From: Maribacter zhoushanensis
Lineage (GTDB): Bacteria; Bacteroidota; Bacteroidia; Flavobacteriales; Flavobacteriaceae
Length of the DNA stretch: 64,000 bases
NCBI RefSeq assembly: GCF_029350975.1
Contig: NZ_JARKMR010000002.1
Span: 682,001 to 746,000 of the forward strand
Direction of reading: 5' to 3'
In this document: piece after piece, positions 27,330-35,760 of the stretch
Position numbering within the stretch: position 1 is the first letter of the stretch
Layout of the letters: every line of letters starts with the position of its first letter
The notes under the pieces: generated by a model
The model's input: only the letters and a program-made list of their open reading frames with translations
Told to the model about the DNA's origin: nothing
Databases searched by the model: none
Position numbers and translations under genes: made by a program

Positions 27330-27932
27330 ATGAAACACACCTTATTAAGCTTTTTAGTCTTAAGCATAGCTACACAATCTTTATTTGGGCAAACTGACCG
27401 CCAAAAAGAAGCGACAGAAGCATTTTATAAAAATGAAAAATTACAGAACATTAATTCTTGGTATTGGTTGTTTGGACCTTCTAATAGTCTTGAGACTAAT
27501 GAAAAATATGATATTGTAAATTGGGAATTAGAAGATGGTGGCTGGTATATAGGTCAGGGTAGCAACCATAATTATAATGGTTATGGTATTCAACATAAGC
27601 CAAAAGAAAATAGTTACGTCTTCAGTAATTGGAAAGATACGAGCCCTAATGGATTGACCTTGTCACAAGGTTTAGATTATAGCTTTATGGGTACTTATAC
27701 GAATGATGAAAAAAACGGATTCGGAATTACCAAATGGTCTAACTACAAACCATTTAGTAATGAAAACTATCAAAATGTTATAAAATATATTGGCGAATAC
27801 AAAGATGGTATTTGGAGCGGATACGGAATCATCTATTTTAGAGATGGCAGTTACAAATCAGGTATTTTTATTGAAAGCATATTAAGTAAAGAATTACCAA
27901 AAATTGAAGTTTTAGAAGCGTTAGGGTTTTGA
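27330..27932 (+). CDS. Exported protein with MORN-like repeats
   Basis: A 200-residue protein with a signal peptide (1-20, ending LFGQ). The body has several Gly-Tyr-Gly blocks in the MORN pattern ('GWYIGQGSNHNYNGYGIQ', 'YSFMGTYTNDEKNGFGI', 'KYIGEYKDGIWSGYGIIYFRDGSYKSG'), which usually form an elongated beta-hairpin ladder binding lipid or protein. There is no enzyme motif. A bidirectional terminator follows 20 bp downstream. The function is unknown. Confidence 0.72.
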   Translation: MKHTLLSFLVLSIATQSLFGQTDRQKEATEAFYKNEKLQNINSWYWLFGPSNSLETNEKYDIVNWELEDGGWYIGQGSNHNYNGYGIQHKPKENSYVFSNWKDTSPNGLTLSQGLDYSFMGTYTNDEKNGFGITKWSNYKPFSNENYQNVIKYIGEYKDGIWSGYGIIYFRDGSYKSGIFIESILSKELPKIEVLEALGF

Positions 27933-27952
27933 TTTATAAATGCGTATAAATA

Positions 27953-27985
27953 AAAAAGGCAGCAATATTAAATTGCTGCCTTTTT
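27953..27985. terminator. Bidirectional terminator between convergent genes
   Basis: Perfect 14-bp stem AAAAAGGCAGCAAT (27953-27966) / ATTGCTGCCTTTTT (27972-27985), loop ATTAA, with A- and T-runs serving both strands (MORN gene and the M48 operon). Confidence 0.93.
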
Positions 27986-28002
27986 CTTCATAAACAAAGA
28001 AC

Positions 28003-29499
28003 CTACTCAATACCTTGAGCATCGCTAATGACACGGTCAATAAAATCTGTATTGATATATAAAAGCCTTGCAATGTTATACAACACGTTGACTTCGCTAT
28101 CATCTATATGACCGTCAGCATAAGAGATTATAGATAGATCTCTTAGAATGTTCAGTTTTTGCATTACAGAAAGTACAATATGCAGATCATGTGTAAGCTG
28201 TTGCACTTCACTGATCATTTCATCTTCTGTAAGCCCCTTAATGGTCATCATACAGTTGGCGAAAATTTTAGGAGCCACAATACTACTTAAAGCTTGTATT
28301 TCAGAATCATCTACCACACCATCAGCATTAGATATTAAATAACCCCCTAAAAACATTAAACGCTGAATCTTCTCTGAATGCTCACCTTCTTCCTCTAGGT
28401 TTTCTGGCTCCATTAACGACATTATTCGTTTAATTTCTACCTCCATTGCCTCTTCGGTAATTTCGCCCGTAATACTATCATTGAAAGCGGCATAAGTTTC
28501 ACTCTTGTTAAATAGCTCTAATGCTTTAATTCGTAATGGGCTAAATGGGTGACTACTGTACCAATCTGAAGGATCGTGGTTGGCATCATTTAAAACCTCC
28601 TCTAAATCTACAAACTGTTCTATATAAGAATTCAATTGAAAATCTAAAGAGTCTGTAGTTACACCAGATGATAGTTTAAAAAATGTACGCCCAACAGCTT
28701 CAAAATCTTGACAGCATAACAGACCTGCCCTATCTGCACTAATTTCTGCATTTCTGTTCCATGCATATAATTTCATGGCATGTATTGGTGCTAAATCATT
28801 TTCACCTGTATCTAAAATTTGCCTTACCGGATAATCAAAATGTTCAAATAGAACGTGACCAATCTCGTGCCCAACAACAAAGGTTAATTCATCTTTTGAA
28901 AATCGTTCTAAAATACCTGATGACAAAATAATATATAATTTATTATCATCTGGCGGATAACATGATGCACTAAACATATCATTCTGATAAACAAAAAATT
29001 CTATATCAGCTTTTAGCTTTAGTATATCTTTACAATGGTCTCCAATCTGATGAAGCATAGGCGCCAAAGTCTTAGTTAACCTTAGACTAGATTTTAATAA
29101 GTGCTTTCTTGATTTGAATTTTCCACTATTTTGATTTATTTTTTCTAACGTGCCTTGTATTAATTCATCTTGTTGAAACTCAATTACATAATCTCTATCA
29201 CCATCATAAACCAATAAATTTAAATCTATATCTGTTCGTGTATTGGTATAAATTTCAGGTTCATCAGCTACGGTTTCCTTATGGTTCAAAGCATTTATCT
29301 CCTCTATTTTTTTGGTATATTCGGTTGCCAGTTCGGTAGTAATATTTTGAAAAACTACACTAGCTTCTTGTATTTTTTCAAGATTACCAGAAGCTTGCGC
29401 ATCATTCAATTCGGTCAACATTCTTTCTTGTGCCGTATGTATTGCCGCCTGGTGTTCCTTTTCTAAATCTGCTAATGTTTGTGATGTATATGTATTCAT
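28003..29499 (-). CDS. M48-type metallopeptidase with TerB-like C-terminal repeats
   Basis: A 498-residue protein without a signal peptide or membrane segment, so probably cytoplasmic. The zinc site is intact: HEIGH at 211-215 with the third ligand Glu253 in 'NAEISADRAG', the M48 pattern ExxxD. The N-terminal 70 residues form a coiled-coil-like helix. Residues about 380-498 contain two acidic 'NADGVVDDSEIQAL' and 'YADGHIDDSEVNVLYNIARLL' units like TerB/tellurite-resistance modules. M48 enzymes usually have a membrane part; none is seen here. It is last in a five-gene operon, 5 bp after the DUF6882-like gene. Confidence 0.85.
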   Translation of the reverse strand: MNTYTSQTLADLEKEHQAAIHTAQERMLTELNDAQASGNLEKIQEASVVFQNITTELATEYTKKIEEINALNHKETVADEPEIYTNTRTDIDLNLLVYDGDRDYVIEFQQDELIQGTLEKINQNSGKFKSRKHLLKSSLRLTKTLAPMLHQIGDHCKDILKLKADIEFFVYQNDMFSASCYPPDDNKLYIILSSGILERFSKDELTFVVGHEIGHVLFEHFDYPVRQILDTGENDLAPIHAMKLYAWNRNAEISADRAGLLCCQDFEAVGRTFFKLSSGVTTDSLDFQLNSYIEQFVDLEEVLNDANHDPSDWYSSHPFSPLRIKALELFNKSETYAAFNDSITGEITEEAMEVEIKRIMSLMEPENLEEEGEHSEKIQRLMFLGGYLISNADGVVDDSEIQALSSIVAPKIFANCMMTIKGLTEDEMISEVQQLTHDLHIVLSVMQKLNILRDLSIISYADGHIDDSEVNVLYNIARLLYINTDFIDRVISDAQGIE

Positions 29500-29504
29500 A
29501 GTTT

Positions 29505-30674
29505 TTAAACTTGAGTGGTTAATTTTGAATTTGAAATTTTCATTAATTTTCCTTTAAGGTCAAAAATCCCTAAAATTTGATCTTCTCCTTTTTTCGCCAC
29601 AAGATTATTACCTGGTAACTCTACATCATAGCCTTTGGCTTTTAGATAAAAGTATAGGCTAAACTTATGAGGAAAATTATATTCTGACGTTACTTTTGAA
29701 ATATGAGAACAAATTGAGTCAGCTGTATTATTAGCTTTACTATCTGCTTCTTCAGATTTTATGGTTACATAAACTATGACACCTTTAAAAGTTAAGGGTA
29801 CATAGCAACTTTCACCTATCGATGCCGTTGCAATGGTAGCAAAAAACGCACCGGGATCACTTTTTACTTCTAACTTAGGTGTAGTAAAATCACTTATATT
29901 TAATGCTTCACCAAATGCTTTTACCGCTAAAGAGGTCTGTAAAAATGTTTCAGATATTCCGCTTTGTGTATTTGCCCATGCCCACATCCAACTTTTTTCA
30001 TTCTCTGAATATGTACCAAATACTTGAATATCAAATACCTTATCTTCTCCGAAAGTTAGTTTACCTTCAGCCATATCACAGCTCCAGTCCAATCCCTTAA
30101 CCATTTCATTGAAAATCTCTTGTTTCTCTAAAGATGTTACAAAAGATCGGTTGTACATTTCATTAATGTCGATTGTTTTCTTTTGTGTACTTTCAGTAGA
30201 TTCATTCGTTGTACTTTCGGCAGATGCTGAAGTAGTATTGGAATTTCCGGCTTCAGCAAAAGACTCTAGCTTATCCTCCAATAAAGAAACAATTCTAGCA
30301 GTACGGTCTTCAACCTTGTCTGCGTTAATTACCGGACTATGATCAATTTTTAGAACACCATCTTCAAAAGTAATAGCACGTTCTTCATTATGGTGATCAT
30401 TTTCATTAATGATGATTACCTTTTTCAATCCTGCTTTTAAAAAATCAATACCCATATCATCTACACATATGGCTTTAAAAGCTTCAATTAATGGCAGAAA
30501 ATATATTTTTGGAAATGTATCGTTATATATATGAGAAAAACGATTTTCCTGTAAGGTATCCCATTTAATCTCCATATCTACATTATGACCTGCAGCTGCA
30601 TTAATATCAGCCTGTAATGCAGGGTATAAATCGTTTTCAAATGCTTTAATTATTCTTTTTTCTTTAAGTCCCAT
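29505..30674 (-). CDS. Two-domain protein: MGLKE domain plus DUF6882-like domain
   Basis: A 389-residue cytoplasmic protein. The first 136 residues align without gaps to the 136-residue product encoded at 32397-32807 (73 of 136 identical by my hand count), including 'DGVL.IDHSP..NAD.VE.RT'. A Ser/Thr/Glu-rich linker (about 140-165) leads to a C-terminal domain with 'SWMWAWANTQSGI', the hallmark of DUF6882-like proteins. No catalytic motif is visible. It lies between the 217-residue gene (42 bp gap) and the M48 gene (5 bp gap). Function unknown; the repeated domain suggests a hetero-oligomer with its paralogue. Confidence 0.75.
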   Translation of the reverse strand: MGLKEKRIIKAFENDLYPALQADINAAAGHNVDMEIKWDTLQENRFSHIYNDTFPKIYFLPLIEAFKAICVDDMGIDFLKAGLKKVIIINENDHHNEERAITFEDGVLKIDHSPVINADKVEDRTARIVSLLEDKLESFAEAGNSNTTSASAESTTNESTESTQKKTIDINEMYNRSFVTSLEKQEIFNEMVKGLDWSCDMAEGKLTFGEDKVFDIQVFGTYSENEKSWMWAWANTQSGISETFLQTSLAVKAFGEALNISDFTTPKLEVKSDPGAFFATIATASIGESCYVPLTFKGVIVYVTIKSEEADSKANNTADSICSHISKVTSEYNFPHKFSLYFYLKAKGYDVELPGNNLVAKKGEDQILGIFDLKGKLMKISNSKLTTQV

Positions 30675-30716
30675 ATTGTTTTAATTTTAATTATTGATAA
30701 ATGATTTGTTGTTTGT

Positions 30717-31370
30717 TTATAATATTTGAAGAAGCTTATCCTCTATAACTTCAGATAGTTTATTAGGCAATGCTTTATCTATGGCTATAGAAATTGTCAG
30801 TACTTTATCTGTGATTTCTAGCTGTAATGTTTCTGCTTGTTTTAAGACAATACTTTCAACGTTAGACCAGGCATCTTTACCTAAAGCATCTGCAGTGATT
30901 TGGGGTACAACAGTAATAAGTGCCCCAAAAACATCTTGTACGTTTAATCTGTTGTTCAAATCATCTACAGGAATACTTTCTATATTAAATTCTTGTATTT
31001 GACCACCCAATTCGTTCAGTGAATTCAACAACCATCGCTTAAGTTGTAAAACAGTCAGCTTTTCATCTGTTGTGGTAATAGGTCTACTTATTGCACCTTT
31101 AGATAGTTCTACTACCATTTTCTTAGGTTGCTTAATCGTTATCATCGAAATGCGATGAATATTAAAATAGGATACCCTATTTTCTGGTAATAGAATACAT
31201 ACAGATTTAAGGTGACCGTCTACTCTAGAAATATCTAATACAATACCTTCTAAGTAGGCTCCGTCATCCAATGAAATTCCAACCAGTACATCTTCCTCTT
31301 TCTTAAAAACGGACAATAGAATTTCTTCTGGCGTTTGTGCTACAAACGCCTGGTAATATGATTTTTCCAT
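30717..31370 (-). CDS. Uncharacterised cytoplasmic protein
   Basis: A 217-residue protein I do not recognise. No signal peptide or transmembrane segment. The first 80 residues look like a small beta-barrel ('ILLSVFKKEEDVLVGISLDDGAYLEGIVLDIS', 'VSYFNIHRISMITI'), reminiscent of an Sm-like or PilZ-like fold, and the rest is amphipathic and helical, ending in 'LSEVIEDKLLQIL'. It is third in the operon, 12 bp after the membrane-anchored gene. Coding status is strongly supported by length and packing. Confidence 0.65.
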   Translation of the reverse strand: MEKSYYQAFVAQTPEEILLSVFKKEEDVLVGISLDDGAYLEGIVLDISRVDGHLKSVCILLPENRVSYFNIHRISMITIKQPKKMVVELSKGAISRPITTTDEKLTVLQLKRWLLNSLNELGGQIQEFNIESIPVDDLNNRLNVQDVFGALITVVPQITADALGKDAWSNVESIVLKQAETLQLEITDKVLTISIAIDKALPNKLSEVIEDKLLQIL

Positions 31371-31382
31371 GATATTATGTAA

Positions 31383-32378
31383 TTATGATTCTGAGACCAG
31401 AAATTGATAATCTTCTGGTAACTGACTAATTAAGTAGTGGTTAATACCTTCTTTAGAGGTGGTTTTATAATCGTAATAAGTATAGGTATCCAGTTCTAGA
31501 TTTGGGTAAGTCATTTTTACCACACCAACTCCCACCCCTTCTGTCAACCTATTATTTTCAGTAGCATTTTCTTGGGGCGCATGCTTAGTAAAGGAAATGT
31601 AAAATGTGTTAAAACATTTTTGATGTACCCATATCTGATTCAGATAAACAGGAGCATCAGGTTTAGAAAATTCTTTTTGTATTACCTGATCAATGTACTC
31701 CGCTTTTACAGAGCCATAATTATTAGTAACTATGGCGTTGTGCTTATATCTAAACGAATCATTACTATCGTCAATAGTATTAGGTATAAGTATAAGTTCA
31801 TAAAAACCCTTTTTTTCACCTTTGATCTTAAAATACACATGCCCCTCTAAATCCCAAGCATCTGGGTAATTGGTAACAACTTTGCATATTTTTTCTGAAA
31901 AATAATGAAAGTCATCTAAGGTAGGCTCCGCTTCTAAGCTTACATCTAAAGTGTGGTTAAAAACATCTACATCAACATTTAAGGCATCATCTTTAAGCAA
32001 CGCTAGTAATTCTTTTTCTAAAACAATCACCTCTTGTTGATATCGGGTCAAAGACTCTATGCTTCTATCTTTACTATTATGAAAAGAAAAATGTAAATCT
32101 TTATTCTTTGCATTCCACTCAAAACTTATAATTATCTCTTTATTTTCCTTCAGCTCTAACTCTACCCAATAAAGATTAGGGTTCATGTTGGCAGCATTAA
32201 AGTTTCTTTTAAAAGTTAGAATTTCATACTTATTGTTATGATACTCATGTAGGTGTGCCGCAAGGTCTCTTTTTGCTTTAACATCAGACAACTTAAAGCT
32301 TACCACAAACAATAAAACAACAAGTACAATAACGCATATAAAGAATTTGAACATAGCTCTATTTTTAACCAATTTCAC
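31383..32378 (-). CDS. Uncharacterised protein with N-terminal membrane anchor
   Basis: A 331-residue protein with one hydrophobic segment at residues 9-28 ('FKFFICVIVLVVLLFVVSFKL') and a large soluble remainder, probably on the periplasmic side because the positive charges (KLVKNR) precede the helix. No known motif. It lies 18 bp downstream of the 136-residue paralogue gene and 12 bp upstream of the 217-residue gene. It may tether the otherwise cytosolic operon products to the membrane; this is inference. Confidence 0.65.
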   Translation of the reverse strand: MKLVKNRAMFKFFICVIVLVVLLFVVSFKLSDVKAKRDLAAHLHEYHNNKYEILTFKRNFNAANMNPNLYWVELELKENKEIIISFEWNAKNKDLHFSFHNSKDRSIESLTRYQQEVIVLEKELLALLKDDALNVDVDVFNHTLDVSLEAEPTLDDFHYFSEKICKVVTNYPDAWDLEGHVYFKIKGEKKGFYELILIPNTIDDSNDSFRYKHNAIVTNNYGSVKAEYIDQVIQKEFSKPDAPVYLNQIWVHQKCFNTFYISFTKHAPQENATENNRLTEGVGVGVVKMTYPNLELDTYTYYDYKTTSKEGINHYLISQLPEDYQFLVSES

Positions 32379-32396
32379 TTTAGTTGTAAATGGTGA

Positions 32397-32807
32397 CTAC
32401 AAATTATTTTCTAATAATTCTGACAATACAGTAGTACGCTCTTCAACATTATCTGCGTTTAAAATAGGACTATGATCAATAGTTAATACTCCGTCAGCAA
32501 AAGTAAATCCGTTCTTAGGGTTATGGTGGTCTTTGGTATTTGTAATATGTATTTCTTTTAAACTTTCTGCTAAAGCCTCTTTACCCATATCATCTGCAGT
32601 AATAGATTTTAAAGCAGCTATAAGCGGTAAGAAATAAATTTTTGGATAAGAGTCATTGTAAAGATGCATAAAGCGATCTTCAAATAAAGTTTCCCATTCA
32701 ATGTTTAAAGGAACATTAAACGTTGCAGCTTCAATAACCTGAGCTTTTAACTCTGGAAATTGCTCTTCTTGAAAGGTTTTTGTAAAACGATTTTCTTTTA
32801 ATCCCAT
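32397..32807 (-). CDS. MGLKE-domain protein, stand-alone paralogue
   Basis: A 136-residue cytoplasmic protein that is collinear with the N-terminal domain of the product at 29505-30674 (about 54 percent identity by hand count). Shared blocks are 'YNDSYPKIYFLPLI', 'DDMG', 'DHHN' and 'DGVLTIDHSP'. It is the first gene of the five-gene minus-strand operon and follows a TAnnTTTG promoter with a leader of about 30 nt. The family is unknown to me. It looks like a domain duplicated within the operon and then fused to a DUF6882-like domain in the other copy. Confidence 0.72.
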   Translation of the reverse strand: MGLKENRFTKTFQEEQFPELKAQVIEAATFNVPLNIEWETLFEDRFMHLYNDSYPKIYFLPLIAALKSITADDMGKEALAESLKEIHITNTKDHHNPKNGFTFADGVLTIDHSPILNADNVEERTTVLSELLENNL

Positions 32808-32843
32808 GATCTATATTTTTAAGGGTTATTTGTTTATTTACCT

Positions 32844-32851
32844 CAAAACTA
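32844..32851 (-). promoter_or_regulatory. -7 element for the five-gene M48 operon
   Basis: Minus strand TAGTTTTG matches TAnnTTTG; predicted start near 32837, leaving a leader of about 30 nt to ATG 32807. No clear -33. Confidence 0.5.
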
Positions 32852-32914
32852 TAGCTTGAATTAGTAGGTTTTAAATTCGTTTTATAAGTGCATACCTCTG
32901 TTTTATATCTGCCG

Positions 32915-33652
32915 TTACAAAGTATCTAAAATCTGTTTCAAATACGATTTCTTACGTGTTGCAACCGGTATGGTTTCATCATTAGAAAGACGAACAGTAT
33001 TATTGGCATTCACTGCCTTTATATATTTTACATTCACCAAATGAGATTGATGAACACGAACAAAAGTGTGCTCACTTAATATGTTTTCATAGTACTTTAG
33101 ATTACGAGCACTCATTATCTTTTTATCCGTAGTATGAAAGGTAGTATAGGCACCGTCTGACTGGCAACGGACAATATCTGCTATTTGAAGAAAATACTGT
33201 GCATCGGCAGTTTTGATCAATAAAGTCTTTTGTAATTCTTTCTCATCAAGTTCAGATACCTTCTCTACGGCATTTTTATATACCTGTTCTTTTTTGAACC
33301 CTACTCTAAACCGATCAATACAAGCAGATAGCTCATCAGAATCTATTGGTTTTAACAAGTAATCTATAGTATCAAATTTTATGGCTTTAATTGCAAACTC
33401 ATCATAGGCGGTAGTAAAAATGATTTTAAAAGCAATACTGTTCAAAGATTCTAATATCTGAAAGGCATTACCACCAATAAGTTCAATATCTAAAAAAACA
33501 AGATCAGGATGGTTATCTTTTAGAAACAATATAGCCTCTTCAACATTATCTATTTTAGCAATGACGTCTATATCTTTTTGAGTGTATGTAATGAGCTTAT
33601 CTAAAGTATTAAGTGCATTAAACTCATCTTCTATTATAACTGCCTTTATCAT
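32915..33652 (-). CDS. LytTR-type response regulator
   Basis: A 245-residue cytoplasmic regulator. Receiver domain residues 1-120: acidic pair Glu8/Asp9 ('VIIEDE'), phosphoacceptor Asp55 ('LVFLDIEL'), Thr in 'IIFTTAYDEF' and Lys in 'DYLLKPI'. A LytTR DNA-binding domain follows (about 145-245: 'HTTDKKIMSARNLKYYENIL', 'FVRVHQSHLVNVKYIK', 'LSNDETIPVATRKK'). It shares the TAATG overlap with the sensor kinase gene, so the two are co-translated and form one two-component system. Confidence 0.95.
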   Translation of the reverse strand: MIKAVIIEDEFNALNTLDKLITYTQKDIDVIAKIDNVEEAILFLKDNHPDLVFLDIELIGGNAFQILESLNSIAFKIIFTTAYDEFAIKAIKFDTIDYLLKPIDSDELSACIDRFRVGFKKEQVYKNAVEKVSELDEKELQKTLLIKTADAQYFLQIADIVRCQSDGAYTTFHTTDKKIMSARNLKYYENILSEHTFVRVHQSHLVNVKYIKAVNANNTVRLSNDETIPVATRKKSYLKQILDTL

Positions 33653-35502
33653 TAGAGTTTCAATTTAAAATATACTTTGGTTCCAGTAGGTTTATTGTCT
33701 TCGTCGTAGAGATCTTTAATTACAAAAGATTTTTCCTCTCCCTTTTTTCTCATTTTTAAACGCTCTAAAAATATAGATGTGGCATGTAATTCTTCGGTCA
33801 GCTTTTCTTTCTTTGCCTTTGTAGATCTACCTAATCCATTATCTAGGATAACGAATAAGAGTCCTTCAACATCCTTATCTATTTTGAGAAGAAGTTCCCC
33901 ACCCACTTTCTTTTCTTTTAAACCGTATTCTATAGCATTCTCCACAAAAGGCTGTAATAGCATTGGCGGTACCTGTATAGTGTTGATATCTATTTCATCT
34001 TCAACTTCAACAGCATAGGTAAACACATTGTTAAAGCGTAATTGCTGGGTTTCTATGTAGTTCTTAATCATAGAAATCTCTTTATCAAGAGTGATGGATT
34101 CCTTTCGTACATAATCGAAATTTTGCCTAATAAGTTTAGAAAAACGAGCAATGTAGTTCGATGATTTTATAGGATTACCTTCTAAAGTTATATTCTGAAT
34201 AGCCGCCAAGGTGTTAAATATAAAATGCGGATTCATTTGTACCCGCAAAAGGCTCTGCTCTAGATTAGATGCTTTATTGGCCGCTTTCAATTTGGTGTTG
34301 TAGATATAGAATCCCGTAGCAATTAGTATAAGAACAAAGAGCATAACCGCACTTGCCAAAAGCAATTGATTTCTGCTATTAATTTCTTTTTGATGGCTAA
34401 TTTCTGTCTCTTTCTGCTTTACCTCATAATTTACGTTCGCAAAGTTTAAAAGCCTGTCTTTTTCTAAAGTACTCACATTTAGCTGTAAGCTATCTCTAAC
34501 TATTTGGTGGTCTAGTGCCGTGGTATAATCACCGTTCATAATAGAAATCGCAATCAATTTATCCCTAACCTCTATTTCTTCTTTTAGATTATGATTAGCA
34601 GTATATATCTGTAACGCTTTTTCATAGTTTACCTTTGCCGAGTCATTCTCTGATTGTAACAGATACAAATTTCCCAAGCCTTTGTAAGGTGCAGCATTGA
34701 TAGCTTTTATATTCTTGTTCAAGGTAGCAGAACCTCTTAAAAACTTTTCTGCGCTATTATACTCGCCAGCCTCTATATAGGTATAACCAATATTGTTCAA
34801 AATACTGACCATGGTTTTGGGGTCCTTCTGAGATTGCGTTAAGGTCATGGCCTCAGAAAAACTGGTTAGCGCTTTATTATATTCCTTCAGCTTTAGGTAA
34901 ACGCTTGCCATATTCCCCTTAATGGCAATAATAGAGGTAGTATCATTACCAATAGCAAAAAGGCTGTCGGTAGCACGTATGTATGTTAAGGCCTTATCGT
35001 AATCTTTAAGCTGAAAATGAAGTTTAAACAGCTGATTATATGCTTTACCCTCAATGCGCTTATCACCTATTAATTGCGCTAGGCTCAAAGCTTTTAACGC
35101 ATATATCTGTGAAGTCTCTACATCTCCCATATGTAAAGAAGCACCACTTAACGTAATTAGACTTCTACTTTCGTTATATGTATCGTTCAACGTTACAAAT
35201 AGCTCAAGACATTTGCTGTGGGTATTAAAAGCTTCTTGATATTTATCGTTTAGATATAAAGCTTCTCCCTTATTGAACAACAATGTAGCTTCTTCTAGGG
35301 TTGTCAATTGCTTAGTATTCTGCAATAAACTATCAAGCTTTAAAAGAGATCGTTCAGGTTGCCTTTGAGTTAAGCTATCTATGACTAGTAAACTCTTTTC
35401 TATGCCTGGGCGTATGGTATCATCTTTAGTACACGAAAAAAATAATAGAAAAAGAAAAGCGCAGAAACTTAATCGTCTTGAGCTCAAGTAAATTACAGGC
35501 AT
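33652..35502 (-). CDS. TPR-containing sensor histidine kinase (LytS-type)
   Basis: A 616-residue membrane sensor. The N-terminus has a lipoprotein-like signal (FLLFFSC, Cys24), then a periplasmic TPR array (about 40-340), a transmembrane segment (379-401) and a cytoplasmic His-kinase domain with 'LRVQMNPHFIFNTLAAIQN' (His426) and an ATPase part ('VPPMLLQPFVENAIEYGL', 'LDNGLG'). This TPR-HisKA layout is common in Bacteroidota. It is translated just before its response regulator (stop and start overlap). A signal for the sensor is unknown. The lipobox plus a transmembrane helix is unusual and could be an ordinary uncleaved signal. Confidence 0.93.
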   Translation of the reverse strand: MPVIYLSSRRLSFCAFLFLLFFSCTKDDTIRPGIEKSLLVIDSLTQRQPERSLLKLDSLLQNTKQLTTLEEATLLFNKGEALYLNDKYQEAFNTHSKCLELFVTLNDTYNESRSLITLSGASLHMGDVETSQIYALKALSLAQLIGDKRIEGKAYNQLFKLHFQLKDYDKALTYIRATDSLFAIGNDTTSIIAIKGNMASVYLKLKEYNKALTSFSEAMTLTQSQKDPKTMVSILNNIGYTYIEAGEYNSAEKFLRGSATLNKNIKAINAAPYKGLGNLYLLQSENDSAKVNYEKALQIYTANHNLKEEIEVRDKLIAISIMNGDYTTALDHQIVRDSLQLNVSTLEKDRLLNFANVNYEVKQKETEISHQKEINSRNQLLLASAVMLFVLILIATGFYIYNTKLKAANKASNLEQSLLRVQMNPHFIFNTLAAIQNITLEGNPIKSSNYIARFSKLIRQNFDYVRKESITLDKEISMIKNYIETQQLRFNNVFTYAVEVEDEIDINTIQVPPMLLQPFVENAIEYGLKEKKVGGELLLKIDKDVEGLLFVILDNGLGRSTKAKKEKLTEELHATSIFLERLKMRKKGEEKSFVIKDLYDEDNKPTGTKVYFKLKL

Positions 35503-35760
35503 ATTGATAAATCTGGGTGTGGTTTGAGCCTGCTAAAATAAGGAATCATCTATGTTTATATGACTATTTTGCTAAGTGGTTTTAGTTAAATATTTTAGAA
35601 TATGTGTATTAATATACTTTGCTAAATTTATGTGCGATGTGTAAAACTTGTTTCTAGACCAAAAAAGAAATTCAACCTATCTCACAAGCTTTTTTCAATT
35701 AGCGTTGAATAAAAGAATATTCTTGTAATTTCACTGTAAAATATGAGCAACCATTAGTGA

